From Ascidiaceihabitans donghaensis (GTDB lineage Bacteria; Pseudomonadota; Alphaproteobacteria; Rhodobacterales; Rhodobacteraceae): a DNA stretch of 64,000 nt. Every line of letters begins with the position of its first letter. The stretch's first letter is position 1. This document shows, in pieces, positions 45,275 through 55,908 of the stretch. Where the stretch lies: NCBI RefSeq assembly GCF_900302465.1, contig NZ_OMOR01000001.1, positions 3,665,117-3,729,116 of the forward strand, given 5' to 3'. The notes below the pieces were generated by a model. That model did not search any database and was not told the DNA's origin. It was given only the letters and a program-made list of their open reading frames with translations. The position numbers and the translations under genes were made by a program.

Positions 45275-46108
45275 ATGAAAACCCTATCCGAAAATGCCTG
45301 CTTTGGCGGCACACAAGGCGTCTACAGTCATGCGTCGACCTCATGCGCCTGCGACATGACATTTGCGGTTTTCTTGCCGGAAGAAGCAAAAGACGGCCCG
45401 GTGCCGGTGCTGTGGTATCTTTCGGGCCTCACATGCACCCACGAAAACGCCATGACAAAAGCCGGTGCACAGGCATGGGCGGCAGAGCACGGAATTGCGC
45501 TGATCTTCCCCGACACCTCCCCACGTGGCGATGATGTGGCAGATGATGAGGCGTACGACCTTGGCAAAGGGGCAGGCTTTTATGTGGACGCGACCCAAGA
45601 TCCTTGGGCCCCCAACTTCCAGATGTGGACCTATATCACCGACGAGCTCCCCGCCCTGATCGGTGAAAACTTCGCCATAGATATGGACCGCCAAGGCATC
45701 ACAGGCCACTCAATGGGCGGGCACGGCGCGTTGACCATGGCCATGGGCCTGCCCGGTCGTTTCAAATCGGTTTCCGCCTTTGCACCTATCAGCAATCCCA
45801 CCGCCGCCGACTGGGGCCGCAAACAGCTGGCCGCCTACCTTGGCGATGATGAAACCAAATGGGCCGCCCACGACGCGACACTTATGATGGCAGAAAAAGG
45901 GTTCGACGGCCCCATCCTGATCGATACAGGCACCAATGACCAATTCATCGACCTGCTGAAACCCGAAGCACTGGCAGCCGCCATCGCCACCAAACGCCAA
46001 CAAGCCACCGTGCGCCTGCAACCGGGCTACGACCACAGCTATTTCTTTGTATCCACCTTCATGGAAGACCACGTCGCCTTCCACGCCGACGCCCTTTATG
46101 CGGAGTAA
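45275..46108 (+). CDS. fghA: S-formylglutathione hydrolase
   Basis: Serine esterase that releases formate from S-formylglutathione in glutathione-dependent formaldehyde oxidation. 277 residues, normal length. The nucleophile is Ser146 in GHSMGG; the family segments LSGLTCTHENAMTK and YDHSYFF (catalytic His) are present. AAGGAGAT gives a strong ribosome binding site 7 bases before the ATG at 45275. It is first of three close genes with sthA and DUF188. Confidence 0.95.
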   Translation: MKTLSENACFGGTQGVYSHASTSCACDMTFAVFLPEEAKDGPVPVLWYLSGLTCTHENAMTKAGAQAWAAEHGIALIFPDTSPRGDDVADDEAYDLGKGAGFYVDATQDPWAPNFQMWTYITDELPALIGENFAIDMDRQGITGHSMGGHGALTMAMGLPGRFKSVSAFAPISNPTAADWGRKQLAAYLGDDETKWAAHDATLMMAEKGFDGPILIDTGTNDQFIDLLKPEALAAAIATKRQQATVRLQPGYDHSYFFVSTFMEDHVAFHADALYAE

Positions 46109-46111
46109 TCC

Positions 46112-47542
46112 ATGGCCCATTACGATCTGATCATCATTGGCTCCGGCCCCTCTGGCCGCAGCGCCGCGATCCAGGCTGGCAAGCTGAAACGCAAGGTTCT
46201 GGTCATCGACCGCAAGGACCGCCTTGGCGGCGTCTCGGTGCACACCGGCACAATTCCCTCCAAAACCCTGCGCGAAACCGTGCTGAACCTGTCCGGCTGG
46301 CGCGAACGGTCTTTTTATGGCCGCAGCTACCGCGTGAAACAGGAAATCAGCGCCGATGACCTGAAAGGTCGTTTGCACCAAACCCTCGATCATGAGGTCG
46401 ACGTGCTGGAACACCAATTCAACCGCAACCATGTGGAAACCCTGAACGGCACCGCCCATTTCATTGACGCGCAAACCGTTGAAGTCGAAACTGAAGCGGG
46501 TGAAACGACCACGATTACGGCAGACAAATTCCTGATCGCCACAGGCACCAAAACCTACCGCCCCGACTATATGCCGTTCAATGGCACAACGATTGTGGAC
46601 AGCGACGAATTCCTCGAAATGGATCACCTACCGCGCAGCCTGATCGTTGTCGGCGCAGGCGTCATCGGGGTTGAATATGCGTCGATGTTTGCCGCCCTTG
46701 ACATCAACGTGACCCTGATCGAACCACGCGACAGCTTCCTTGATTTCATCGACAAAGGCATCATCAGCGACTTCACCCATCAGATCAAAGAAAACGGTGT
46801 TGATCTGCGGTTGGGATCGTCCATCGAAAAAGTCGAAGACGCAGGCGAACACGTTGAAGTCGCGTTGGACAATGGCCGCCATGTACGCGCCGAAATGCTA
46901 TTGTTCGCGGCAGGGCGCATGGGGGCCACTGACAAGCTAAATCCCAAAGCAGCGGGTCTTGAAACGGATCATCGTGGTCGGCTGGACGTGGACCGCAAAT
47001 CTTACCAAACCTCCGTCAAACACATCTATGCCACAGGCGACGTAATCGGGCACCCGTCGCTGGCCTCGACCTCAACCCAACAGGGTCGCGTCGCGGCCTG
47101 CCATGCGCTGGATACGCCAACACTGGGCGAAAGCGCGTGGTTCCCATACGGCATCTATTCCGTCCCCGAAATTTCGACATGCGGCATGTCCGAAGAGGAA
47201 ATGCAGGAACGCGAAATCCCATATGAAGTGGGCGAGGCACGCTTTCGCGAAACGTCACGCGGGCACATCATGGGGCTGGAACACGGCATGCTCAAAATGC
47301 TGGTGTCTTTGAAAACCCGCCGCGTGCTGGGTGTGCAAATCGTCGGTGAAGGGGCGACAGAACTGATCCACATCGCGCAAGCCGTGCTGAACCTCAAAGG
47401 CACGGTGGATTATTTCGTGCAGAACACCTTCAATTACCCCACGTTGGCCGAGGCCTATAAAATCGCAGGGTTGGATGCGTTCAACCGCATGCCGATCCCC
47501 GAAGAATTCAAAGCGCCGGACAAAATGAAGAAAAAGAAGTGA
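46112..47542 (+). CDS. sthA: Soluble (Si-specific) NAD(P)+ transhydrogenase
   Basis: Flavoprotein that exchanges reducing equivalents between NADPH and NAD+. 476 residues. FAD motif [14 protein letters not shown], then [13 protein letters not shown] where disulfide oxidoreductases have the redox-active cysteine pair: both cysteines are missing, as expected for SthA. The NAD-binding [15 protein letters not shown] and the C-terminal dimerisation domain follow. It starts 3 bp after fghA and overlaps the DUF188 gene as GTGA. The pairing with formaldehyde oxidation, which makes NADH, is sensible. Confidence 0.93.
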   Translation: MAHYDLIIIGSGPSGRSAAIQAGKLKRKVLVIDRKDRLGGVSVHTGTIPSKTLRETVLNLSGWRERSFYGRSYRVKQEISADDLKGRLHQTLDHEVDVLEHQFNRNHVETLNGTAHFIDAQTVEVETEAGETTTITADKFLIATGTKTYRPDYMPFNGTTIVDSDEFLEMDHLPRSLIVVGAGVIGVEYASMFAALDINVTLIEPRDSFLDFIDKGIISDFTHQIKENGVDLRLGSSIEKVEDAGEHVEVALDNGRHVRAEMLLFAAGRMGATDKLNPKAAGLETDHRGRLDVDRKSYQTSVKHIYATGDVIGHPSLASTSTQQGRVAACHALDTPTLGESAWFPYGIYSVPEISTCGMSEEEMQEREIPYEVGEARFRETSRGHIMGLEHGMLKMLVSLKTRRVLGVQIVGEGATELIHIAQAVLNLKGTVDYFVQNTFNYPTLAEAYKIAGLDAFNRMPIPEEFKAPDKMKKKK

Positions 47543-47988
47543 GCCTTTATATCGACGCCGACGCCTGCCCTGTCAAAGAGGAAGCGGAACGCGTCGCAAC
47601 CCGGCACAAATGCCAGATGTTTGTGGTGTCCAACGGCGGTTTGCGGCCTTCGCAAAACCCGCTGGTGGAAAACATCATCGTTGATGCAGGGCCAGACGTG
47701 GCTGACATGTGGATCGCGGATCGTTGTGGCCGCGGCGATGTGGTGGTGACTGGTGACATCCCACTGGCCGCGAAATGCGTCGAGGCGGGTGCACGCGTCC
47801 TGAAACACAATGGCGAAGCGCTTACAGCAGCAAACATCGGCAACGTCTTGGCCACGCGCGACCTGATGACAGACTTGCGGGCAGCTGACCCTTTTCGCCA
47901 AGGCGGAGGAAAAGGGTTTACCAAAGCCGACAGGTCGCGTTTTCTGGAAGCGTTAGAACGTGAAATGCGGGCCGCAGCGCGGCAGTGA
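47539..47988 (+). CDS. YaiI/YqxD family (DUF188) protein
   Basis: A 149-residue protein of the DUF188 family. [18 protein letters not shown] at the N-terminus and [17 protein letters not shown] in the middle are the family's conserved Asp-containing segments, which suggest a PIN-domain-like nuclease fold. The role is uncertain. GTG at 47539 overlaps the sthA stop as GTGA. Confidence 0.9.
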   Translation: MSLYIDADACPVKEEAERVATRHKCQMFVVSNGGLRPSQNPLVENIIVDAGPDVADMWIADRCGRGDVVVTGDIPLAAKCVEAGARVLKHNGEALTAANIGNVLATRDLMTDLRAADPFRQGGGKGFTKADRSRFLEALEREMRAAARQ

Positions 47989-48026
47989 CTTAAAGGCGCG
48001 AAAAGCAGAATGACAAGGAACATCGA

Positions 48027-48647
48027 ATGACTATCAAAGCTGTTGTTTTCGACATAGGCAACGTCCTCATCGGCTGGCAGCCAGAACAGTTTTTCGACAG
48101 CGTGATTGGGGCAGATCGCAGACGCGCGTTCTTTGCGGCCGTGGATCTGCATGGCATGAACGATGGCATTGATGCAGGCGAAAACTTTCACGATGTCTTG
48201 CGTCAAACCGCGCAGGACAATCCCGATTGGGCCACAGAGATTAACATCTGGCATGATCGTTGGATTGATTTGGCTGCCCCTCTGATCGACCATTCAGAAC
48301 GCCTTATGTATGCATTGCAAGCCAAAGGCATTCCGGTGTTTTCCCTGACAAACTTTGGCATCCAGACCTACGACATCGCTGCCGAAGTCTATCCCTTTAT
48401 GCGCAAATTTGATCGCGATTTCATCTCGGGCCACATGGGTGTAATCAAGCCAGACCCTACCATTTACCAGATGCTGGAAGACGGCAGCGGGTTGTCAGGG
48501 GATGCTTTGATCTTTGCAGACGATCGTCAGGACAACATCGACGCGGCAAAGGCCCGCGGCTGGCGAACCCATGTATTTGAGCACCCCAAGGGCTGGGCGG
48601 ACAGGCTTGTGGCGGAAGGCCTGCTGACGGCACAAGAGGCCACATGA
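48027..48647 (+). CDS. HAD-superfamily hydrolase
   Basis: A 206-residue haloacid-dehalogenase-fold protein. Motif I is FDIGNVL (nucleophile Asp8; the second Asp is Asn/Gly here), motif II is in SLTNFG, motif III is the Lys in GVIKPDP and motif IV is in FADDRQDN. It fits the YihX/epoxide hydrolase N-terminal-like subgroup. Substrate unknown. AAGGAA lies before the ATG; the stop overlaps the next gene as ATGA. Confidence 0.9.
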   Translation: MTIKAVVFDIGNVLIGWQPEQFFDSVIGADRRRAFFAAVDLHGMNDGIDAGENFHDVLRQTAQDNPDWATEINIWHDRWIDLAAPLIDHSERLMYALQAKGIPVFSLTNFGIQTYDIAAEVYPFMRKFDRDFISGHMGVIKPDPTIYQMLEDGSGLSGDALIFADDRQDNIDAAKARGWRTHVFEHPKGWADRLVAEGLLTAQEAT

Positions 48648-49561
48648 CACAGATCCCCTTCATTCCATTTGCCGAAGGCGAAGCCCTGCTGGACTGGATC
48701 GGCCTGACAGACGCATTGGCGGCGGGTCACGCCCTGCCCAAAGCCGAAATTGGCGACACGTTTTTGTACCGCGACCCCGATACATTGCTAAGCCGTGCAG
48801 CGTGGATTGATGGCCTTGGAATGGCTGTGAAGACCGCAACCGTATTCCCCGGCAACCCCGCCAAAGATGCGCCAATGATAAACGGTGGCGTTAATCTGTA
48901 TTCGGATGCTGATGGCACGCTGGAAGCCATCGTCGATTTCCATCTGGTGACAAAATGGAAAACGGCAGGGGACAGCCTGACAGCCGCGCGACGCCTGGCC
49001 CGCCCGGACAGTCGCAACATCCTGATTGTGGGCGCTGGCACCGTGGGGCGCAATCTGCACAGCGCCTATTCCGCTGCATTTCCAGACGCGCACTTCACTG
49101 TATGGAACCGTACCCCTGCCAACGCGCAAGCCATGGCAGATGCTTTGCCGGGCCTGCGCATCGCTGACGATCTGGAAACCGCAGTTGGCGCCGCAGACAT
49201 CATCACCTCGGCCACCATGTCCACCAGCCCCTTGATCAAAGGCGCGTGGCTGCGGCCCGGACAGCACGTCGACCTTATCGGTGCATACCGCCCGGACATG
49301 CGCGAAGTGGACGATGACGCACTGCACCGTGCGCGCGTGTTTGTCGACAGCTACGACACAACTGTGGGCCACATCGGCGAAATCAAAATTCCCATCGAAC
49401 AGGGTCAGTTTGCCCAAAGTGATATCGTCGCCGACTACTACGATATTGAAACGTTCAAACGCGGCTCTGACGACGAAATCACCTTGTTCAAAAATGGCGG
49501 TGGCGCCCATCTTGATCTGATGACCAGCCGTTACATTCTTGAACGCTGGCGCACCCGATGA
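48644..49561 (+). CDS. Ornithine cyclodeaminase / mu-crystallin family protein
   Basis: A 305-residue NAD(P)-dependent enzyme of the ornithine cyclodeaminase family, which includes alanine dehydrogenase and ketimine reductases. The Rossmann motif GAGTVGRN is at about residues 127-134, with VTKWKTAGDSLTA before it. The substrate is not predictable. Overlaps both neighbours as ATGA. Confidence 0.88.
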   Translation: MTQIPFIPFAEGEALLDWIGLTDALAAGHALPKAEIGDTFLYRDPDTLLSRAAWIDGLGMAVKTATVFPGNPAKDAPMINGGVNLYSDADGTLEAIVDFHLVTKWKTAGDSLTAARRLARPDSRNILIVGAGTVGRNLHSAYSAAFPDAHFTVWNRTPANAQAMADALPGLRIADDLETAVGAADIITSATMSTSPLIKGAWLRPGQHVDLIGAYRPDMREVDDDALHRARVFVDSYDTTVGHIGEIKIPIEQGQFAQSDIVADYYDIETFKRGSDDEITLFKNGGGAHLDLMTSRYILERWRTR

Positions 49562-50484
49562 CTGTTTTTGCCGTTCTCATTCTGATCGCGTTGATTGCCA
49601 TCCCCTTGGTTATAGAAAAATCGCGTAGCGTTATGGCGCAAGACACACGCAATACGGCGCCCGGTGAATTTGCGCAGTTGTCGAAGGGCGTGACGCATTA
49701 CAATTGGTATGGCCCCGCGCGCGGCCCCGTGGTCGTGTGTGTGCATGGCTTGACGACGCCCTCTTTTGTTTGGCGCAGCATGGTTCGGGGTTTGGCTGTT
49801 ATGGGCTTTCGGTGTCTGACATATGATTTGTACGGGCGCGGCTATTCAGACAAACCAAAAGGCAAGCAGGATGCAGACTTCTTCCTGACCCAACTGAACG
49901 AACTTCTTTCCGACCAAGGTGTTTCGGATGATATCACCATTGTCGGATACTCGATGGGTGGTGCGATCTCGACTTTGTTTGCGGCCCAAAACCCTTCGCG
50001 TGTGCGGCAATTAATTTTGTTGGCGCCTGCAGGTATGGGCATCGTGGCCGGGCGACTTGGGAACTTCATCGTCAAAACGCCTGTTATTGGCGACTGGCTG
50101 ATGCTGGCATTTTACCCCGGACAATTGCGCAAAGGCATCAAAGCAGAAGCGGATTTGCCCAAAAGCATCGAAGGCATGGCGGATTTGCAAGAAAACGAAC
50201 TGAAGTTTCGGGGCTATCTGCCCGCCGTTCTGGCAAGTTTACGCGGTGTGTTGTGGCGGGCTTTGAAAGAAGAACATCAGATCATTCACCGCGCCGGCAT
50301 TCCCGTGCTGGCCATCTGGGGCCGCGAAGATACCGTGATCCCGATCGCCGCTGTAGGAACTTTGGCAGAATGGTCCCGCAATGCGACCCAGGAAATTGTG
50401 GACGGTGCGGGGCACGGATTGACCTATACACACACAGATGCCGTGTTGCGTCTGATCCATGACAACCTGCCCGGGGCCCGTTAA
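49558..50484 (+). CDS. alpha/beta hydrolase, membrane-anchored
   Basis: A 308-residue alpha/beta-hydrolase. An N-terminal hydrophobic segment (about 2-20) may anchor it in the membrane. HG in VHGLTTPS, the nucleophile Ser132 in GYSMGG, the Asp in WGREDTVIP and the catalytic His in GAGHGLTY form the complete triad. Substrate unknown. Coupled by ATGA to the OCD-family gene; its stop overlaps that of the convergent MFS gene by four bases. Confidence 0.9.
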   Translation: MTVFAVLILIALIAIPLVIEKSRSVMAQDTRNTAPGEFAQLSKGVTHYNWYGPARGPVVVCVHGLTTPSFVWRSMVRGLAVMGFRCLTYDLYGRGYSDKPKGKQDADFFLTQLNELLSDQGVSDDITIVGYSMGGAISTLFAAQNPSRVRQLILLAPAGMGIVAGRLGNFIVKTPVIGDWLMLAFYPGQLRKGIKAEADLPKSIEGMADLQENELKFRGYLPAVLASLRGVLWRALKEEHQIIHRAGIPVLAIWGREDTVIPIAAVGTLAEWSRNATQEIVDGAGHGLTYTHTDAVLRLIHDNLPGAR

Positions 50485-51722
50485 GCCGCCTGCGCCTGCC
50501 TCAACGGTTTTTCACGGATCGGCAAATGCACGATCGCGCTGAAGGCGCCGACACCGACACCAATCCACCAAACCGTTTCATAGCTGCCATACAAATCGTA
50601 CATCCGCCCGCCAAGCCACACACCCAGAAAACTGCCCAGTTGGTGGCTGAAAAATACGATGCCATACAGCGTTCCCATATACCGCAGCCCGTAAATATGC
50701 GCGACAAGGCCCGAGGTCAGCGGCACAGTGGCCAACCAAAGCGACCCCATGGCAACAGAGAAAAGCAAAACCGTCGCAGGCGTCATGGGGAACATAATAA
50801 ACAAGGCAGCCACAACAGTACGAGCGACGTAAATACCCGCCAGCAGGTACTTTTTGGAATAGTGTTTGCCGGCCCATCCCGCGATCAAAGTGCCTGCTAT
50901 ATTGGCAAGCCCGATAAGCGAAATGGCAACGGCACCCAAAGCTGATGTTGTGGTGATTCCGATGCTATGCAGCGCACCTCCGGGCAGGATCGGGCCGCAG
51001 ACTTCGGTGACGAAGGCGGGAAAGTGGGCCGTGATAAACGCCAATTGATAGCCGCAAGAAAAGAAGCCCAAGAAGATCAGCGTGTATGATGGATCTTTGA
51101 ACGCCTTGACCAGAATTTGGCCCATGCTTTCCTCAAGTTCCGCTTTACTGGCCATGTGTGGCACGCGCATGAACGGCAACGTAAAGATCATCGCCAATAC
51201 CGCACCGGCAAACACCAAAAAGACGGATTGCCATGTCATCATGGTCAACAACCATTCTGCCAAAGGTGCCCCAAATACCTGTCCTGCACTGCCCGCAGCC
51301 GTTGCAATAGCCAACGACATCGACCTGTTCTCGTCGCTGGACGCACGTCCGACAACAGCCAGAATGACGCCAAAGCCGGTGCCTGCAATTCCAAAGCCCA
51401 CCAGCCAGGCATAGGTCTGATGTTCAATCGGGGACGTTCCATTGGCAGATAATACCATACCCAACGCATAGGTCGCAGCGCCGATCACGATGGCTTTGCG
51501 GTCGCCAACTTTTTCCGCAACCGCACCAAAAATCGGTTGCCCCACACCCCACGCCAGATTTTGAATGGCTATGGCCAGAGAAAACTCTGCACGCAACCAT
51601 CCAAATTCCTCAGCAATCGGGATCTGAAAAACACCAAAGGACGCTCGTATCGCGAAGCTGACCATGATGATTGCGCACCCCACGATCAAAACCGGAGTGA
51701 ATATCGTGCTGCGCTGGCCCAT
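50481..51722 (-). CDS. MFS transporter
   Basis: A 413-residue permease with about 12 hydrophobic helices. It has the loop GAVAEKVGDRKA, a version of the MFS signature, and a central loop. Overall it resembles the oxalate/formate or monocarboxylate antiporter group; substrate not assignable. The start at 51722 has GGGGAAGG upstream; two more in-frame ATGs further upstream would add polar residues. Confidence 0.9.
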   Translation of the reverse strand: MGQRSTIFTPVLIVGCAIIMVSFAIRASFGVFQIPIAEEFGWLRAEFSLAIAIQNLAWGVGQPIFGAVAEKVGDRKAIVIGAATYALGMVLSANGTSPIEHQTYAWLVGFGIAGTGFGVILAVVGRASSDENRSMSLAIATAAGSAGQVFGAPLAEWLLTMMTWQSVFLVFAGAVLAMIFTLPFMRVPHMASKAELEESMGQILVKAFKDPSYTLIFLGFFSCGYQLAFITAHFPAFVTEVCGPILPGGALHSIGITTTSALGAVAISLIGLANIAGTLIAGWAGKHYSKKYLLAGIYVARTVVAALFIMFPMTPATVLLFSVAMGSLWLATVPLTSGLVAHIYGLRYMGTLYGIVFFSHQLGSFLGVWLGGRMYDLYGSYETVWWIGVGVGAFSAIVHLPIREKPLRQAQAA

Positions 51723-51848
51723 GATCGCCTTCCCCGTGGTATTCGGGCACATTAACTGCAAATATCTGTTGGTCAATTCAGCGTTTATTCATAATCCATC
51801 ACAAAGACTGATCTTTTCACCACGCATCGCGCGAGATATGCCAAACCT

Positions 51849-52910
51849 ATGACCGACTTAACCCGCATCTATGCTGATCTTGTGGCTTCAGGCGCATTGA
51901 CGGCAGATCCCGCGCAAGAAGCAGTTCTGCCGCAGTTCGAACGCATTCGGGCGGCTTTGGCAGAACCTGTCAAAAGCGGATGGTTTCGCAAAGCACCGGA
52001 ACCGCCAAAGGGCTTGTATCTGTGGGGCGGTGTCGGCCGTGGAAAATCCATGCTGATGGATTTGTTCGCTCAGAACCTTGGCGACATTCCCGCCCGCCGC
52101 GTCCATTTTCACGCCTTCATGCAAGAGGTCCAGGCCGCCATGCACGCAGCGCGCGCCCAAGGGGTGAAAGACCCGGTCGCACCTGTGGCCGCCGATATTG
52201 TGGCGTCGGTCAAAGTGTTGGCATTCGATGAAATGCAAATCACGGACATCACGGATGCCATGATTGTTGGCCGCCTCTTCGAGGCCTTATTCGAAGGCGG
52301 AGTGGTGGTTGTCACAACCTCGAACCGCGTTCCATCGGACTTGTACAAACACGGGCTGAACCGCGAAGCGTTTTTGCCCTTCATCGCCTTGATTGAAGAC
52401 AAGATGCAGCTGTGGGAATTGGTCAGCCCCACCGATTACCGTCAAGACCGGCTGTCAGGCACACCGGTGTATTTCAGCCCCGTAGGGCCTGATGCCCGTG
52501 CGGCCATGGACGCCGTGTGGACAGACCTAAGCGGCGGCCCTGCAGACCCTTTGACGCTAAACGTCAAAGGGCGTGATGTTGTGCTGCCCAAGTTTCGCAA
52601 CGGCGTCGCACGTGCCAACTTTTTTGACCTGTGTGGTGCGTTCTTGGGCCCCGCCGACTACCTTGCGATAGCCGAGGCTGTGAAAGTACTTTTGGTAGAT
52701 GATATCCCCACTTTGTCGCGCTCGAATTTCAACGAAGCAAAACGCTTTGTCACACTGATCGATGCGCTTTACGAAGCCAAAGTACGCCTGATTTGCTCGG
52801 CCGCAGCGCAGCCGGAAATGTTGTATCTTGAAGGCGAAGGGACGTTTGAATTCGAACGCACCGCGTCACGTTTGCGCGAAATGCAGTCCAGCGATTGGGC
52901 GCAATCTTAG
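51849..52910 (+). CDS. zapE: ZapE (AFG1-like) ATPase
   Basis: AFG1-like AAA-type ATPase; ZapE assists Z-ring constriction and possibly membrane-protein quality control. 353 residues. Walker A GGVGRGKS is at 60-67, Walker B is in VKVLAFDEMQITD, and TTSNRVPSDLYKHGLNRE is the family signature. There is no strong ribosome binding site before the ATG at 51849. Divergent from the MFS gene. Confidence 0.93.
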   Translation: MTDLTRIYADLVASGALTADPAQEAVLPQFERIRAALAEPVKSGWFRKAPEPPKGLYLWGGVGRGKSMLMDLFAQNLGDIPARRVHFHAFMQEVQAAMHAARAQGVKDPVAPVAADIVASVKVLAFDEMQITDITDAMIVGRLFEALFEGGVVVVTTSNRVPSDLYKHGLNREAFLPFIALIEDKMQLWELVSPTDYRQDRLSGTPVYFSPVGPDARAAMDAVWTDLSGGPADPLTLNVKGRDVVLPKFRNGVARANFFDLCGAFLGPADYLAIAEAVKVLLVDDIPTLSRSNFNEAKRFVTLIDALYEAKVRLICSAAAQPEMLYLEGEGTFEFERTASRLREMQSSDWAQS

Positions 52911-52920
52911 CGAGGCGACC

Positions 52921-53523
52921 TCAATTCAATTTTGATCGTACTTTGATGGCTTGCAAAAGCGTTTCCGTGTCCAAGCCACCATCAGCAGTTTGCAAAGACA
53001 CAGGCACCAGAAACTCTCCGCGCCCGGCGGCTGCGTTCAAAACCGTATCGATATAGCTTTCGGGTTCTTGCGCCGAAAGAGTTTCCACAAGCAAGCTATG
53101 CAGCCGGTCGCCAGGACGCGTCACATGCCCAAAATCAGTCAGAACAGTCGCTGTCAGCCCACGCAAATCATAGGTGATGATATCGCCGCTGCTCAGACGG
53201 ATCGGATCACGTTGCACAGGGTCCGGGCCAACAGAAAACAGCGACGTATTGGACCGCGTCACAACCCCATCGTCGGCCCCGTTATGGGCCGCCCTGTCTG
53301 CGGAAATCACGACTGCCGATGGCGCGTCCGTCAAGTCTTGTGGCAATAATTCACCATTTGCAAATTGATCTGCAGGATAGCCCGGCTGCAACACGATAAG
53401 ACCTATGGTAATCGCCATAAACGCCGATCCAATGGCCGTCAGTTGAACATTTGAAGAAAATTCGCCCGTTTCAGGGTCTTTCAACCCTTTCACCAAAGCC
53501 GCAAAATCCATGCGCCCGAACAT
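52921..53523 (-). CDS. Hypothetical single-pass membrane protein
   Basis: A 200-residue protein that I do not recognise. One hydrophobic segment at about 26-46 (LTAIGSAFMAITIGLIVL) follows a short basic/cytoplasmic N-terminus; the rest is Asp/Thr/Ser-rich and probably periplasmic, with a beta-rich central part. GGGGGA lies 7 bases before the ATG at 53523. It is downstream of folC on the same strand with a 130-bp gap, convergent with zapE. Confidence 0.72.
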   Translation of the reverse strand: MFGRMDFAALVKGLKDPETGEFSSNVQLTAIGSAFMAITIGLIVLQPGYPADQFANGELLPQDLTDAPSAVVISADRAAHNGADDGVVTRSNTSLFSVGPDPVQRDPIRLSSGDIITYDLRGLTATVLTDFGHVTRPGDRLHSLLVETLSAQEPESYIDTVLNAAAGRGEFLVPVSLQTADGGLDTETLLQAIKVRSKLN

Positions 53524-53653
53524 GCTGCATCCCCCAAGATACGAAGGCAGTGATGCCACGCATCCTACCCTTTGTTGATTACCGCAACATATACGCGCAA
53601 GGTCCAAGCCCCGTCAACATGATGCGGTGCAGACCGGATCATAGCAGCTTGAG

Positions 53654-54928
53654 TTAGCCGTTTTCGCGTAAAATGGCCCCCGCCAGATACAACGATCCGC
53701 AAATCAGGACGCGTGCATCAGGCGCCGTCGTCAGAATTTGCGTCAAAGCCCCTGCCACGTCTTCTGCCGTTTGTGCTTGCATCCCTACGCCTTGCGCGGC
53801 TTTCGCCGTGTCCGCAGCGCTGAGCGTGTTGGCCTCGCCCGGAATAGACACGGCCGTCAGATGCTCTGCGTGGTCAGCCAAAGGCGCAAGGTAACCGCTA
53901 ACGTCTTTGGTGTTAAGCATACCGCAGATCAGGTAGGTTTTCCGCTTGGGTAAGCTTTTCAAAACCGCTGCCAAGGCAAGGCCCGCTGCAGGGTTGTGAC
54001 CACCATCCAACCAAAGCTCTGCGCCATTTGCCAAGTCTATCAATGGCCCCGATTTCAACCGTTGCATACGTGCAGGCCAATCGGCTTGCGTGACTGCGCC
54101 TTCGCACGCCGTTTCCCCAAACCCCAGATGGCGCAGCGCCATCACTGCAGCACCCGCGTTCTGTATTTGATGCGCCCCAGGCAAATTTGGAACAGGTAAA
54201 TCAAGCAGCCCGTTGTCGTCCTGAAACGCGATACGCCCTGCGTCAGGTTCAATGCGCCACTGTTGCCCATAAGCCATCAACGGTGCCCCGTGGCGTGCAG
54301 CAACATCTTCGATGACCTCAAGCGCTTCTTCCGGTTGCGGGCCTACAATGCACGGTACGGATCGCTTGATGATCCCCGCCTTCTCGCCTGCGATTTTTGT
54401 CAGCGTATCACCCAGAAACTGTTCGTGGTCGATCGACACAGGCGTGATCACCGTCAACGCGGGTGTTGCCACGACGTTGGTTGCATCCAAACGCCCGCCC
54501 AAACCAACTTCAAGCAACGTGTAATCAGCAGGAGTCCGCGCAAAAGCCAGCAATGCCGCGCAGGTCGTGATCTCGAAATACGTGATATTGCCACCATCAT
54601 TTGCCGCATAACATTCGTCCAGAATGTCCGTCAGCGCCTGTTCGGAAATCAATTCACCTGCAAGCCGAATGCGTTCATGAAAACGGGCCAAGTGCGGTGA
54701 GGTGTAGGCATGCACACGCTTGCCTTCTGCCTCAAGCCCTGCCCGGATCATTGCCTGCGTTGACCCTTTGCCGTTTGTTCCCGCGATATGGATCACAGGC
54801 GGCAAATCGTTCTGCGGATTGCCCAAAGCCTCCAGCAATCGCCACACACGATCCAGCGTCAGATCGATGATCTTGGGATGCAGCGCCATCATCCGCGCCA
54901 ACACCGCGTCCGATGTTTGGGCGCTCAT
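53654..54928 (-). CDS. folC: Bifunctional folylpolyglutamate / dihydrofolate synthase
   Basis: ATP-dependent ligase that joins dihydropteroate to glutamate and extends the polyglutamate tail of folates. 424 residues. The P-loop is [13 protein letters not shown] near residue 47, the family [13 protein letters not shown] follows, then the Mur-ligase-type second domain with DGGHNPAA. Its ATG overlaps the accD stop as ATGA, a classic folC-accD coupling. Confidence 0.94.
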   Translation of the reverse strand: MSAQTSDAVLARMMALHPKIIDLTLDRVWRLLEALGNPQNDLPPVIHIAGTNGKGSTQAMIRAGLEAEGKRVHAYTSPHLARFHERIRLAGELISEQALTDILDECYAANDGGNITYFEITTCAALLAFARTPADYTLLEVGLGGRLDATNVVATPALTVITPVSIDHEQFLGDTLTKIAGEKAGIIKRSVPCIVGPQPEEALEVIEDVAARHGAPLMAYGQQWRIEPDAGRIAFQDDNGLLDLPVPNLPGAHQIQNAGAAVMALRHLGFGETACEGAVTQADWPARMQRLKSGPLIDLANGAELWLDGGHNPAAGLALAAVLKSLPKRKTYLICGMLNTKDVSGYLAPLADHAEHLTAVSIPGEANTLSAADTAKAAQGVGMQAQTAEDVAGALTQILTTAPDARVLICGSLYLAGAILRENG

Positions 54929-55848
54929 GTTGCGTCGGCTGCTTCGGATTCTGCATCAGGGCTTGTGTCCGGCGCCGGCAGATCACCTTTCACCGGCGGC
55001 GTCAGCCCCATCAACATGCGCGTGATTGTAATCAACTCGTCGCGCATTTCCGTGCGTGATGTCACACGGTCCAACATCCCGTGATCCAGCAGGTACTCGG
55101 CGCGTTGGAAACCTTCCGGCAGCTGTTCACGAATGGTTTGTTCAATCACACGTGGACCCGCAAAACAGATCAAGGCATTGGGTTCCGCAATATGCACATC
55201 GCCCAGCATCGCATAACTGGCAGTCACTCCGCCTGTGGTGGGATGCGTCAAAACAACGATGTAAGGCAGGTTGGCTTCTTTCAGCATCTGGATCGCAACC
55301 GTGGTGCGCGGCATTTGCATCAAAGACAAAATGCCTTCTTGCATACGCGCGCCCCCTGCGGCGGAAAACAGGACCAGCGGGCGTTTCAGTTTCACTGCTT
55401 CTTCAGCCGCCGCGATGATGGCGTTGCCGACATACATGCCCATGGATCCACCCATGAACGAAAAATCCTGAGCCGCTGCAATGATCGGCGTACGGCCGAT
55501 TTCGCCACGCCCCACCAACATCGCATCCTTTTCGCCCGTCGTCTTTTGCGCGGTTTTCATACGATCGGGATATTTCTTCTGGTCCCGAAAGCTGAGCGGA
55601 TCCGCGATGGGTGCAGGCACATCAACTTCCGTAAAAATGCCGCCATCAAATAGGGAAACGAACCGGTCACGTGGCGTGATTGCCATGTGGTGGTTGCAGT
55701 TTGTGCAGACGTTCAGGTTGTCCGAAAGCTCACGATGGAACAGCATCGTGCCGCATTCGGTACACTTGGTCCACAGGTTGTCCGGCGTCTCGCGGCGCGA
55801 GAAGATGGAGTTGATACGTGGGCGGACGTAATTTGTGATCCAGTTCAT
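54925..55848 (-). CDS. accD: Acetyl-CoA carboxylase carboxyltransferase subunit beta
   Basis: Transfers the carboxyl group from biotin to acetyl-CoA in fatty-acid synthesis. 307 residues. N-terminal zinc ribbon C29, C32, C48, C51, then the crotonase-like carboxyltransferase core with [11 protein letters not shown] and [15 protein letters not shown] lies 7 bases before the ATG. It is upstream of folC (ATGA) and 60 bp downstream of the CPBP protease gene. Confidence 0.95.
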   Translation of the reverse strand: MNWITNYVRPRINSIFSRRETPDNLWTKCTECGTMLFHRELSDNLNVCTNCNHHMAITPRDRFVSLFDGGIFTEVDVPAPIADPLSFRDQKKYPDRMKTAQKTTGEKDAMLVGRGEIGRTPIIAAAQDFSFMGGSMGMYVGNAIIAAAEEAVKLKRPLVLFSAAGGARMQEGILSLMQMPRTTVAIQMLKEANLPYIVVLTHPTTGGVTASYAMLGDVHIAEPNALICFAGPRVIEQTIREQLPEGFQRAEYLLDHGMLDRVTSRTEMRDELITITRMLMGLTPPVKGDLPAPDTSPDAESEAADAT

Positions 55849-55908
55849 TACCGGTTCCCTACTGTCTTTGGTTCTGTCTCAGATAATCTGCGTGGACCAC
55901 AATTGCAA

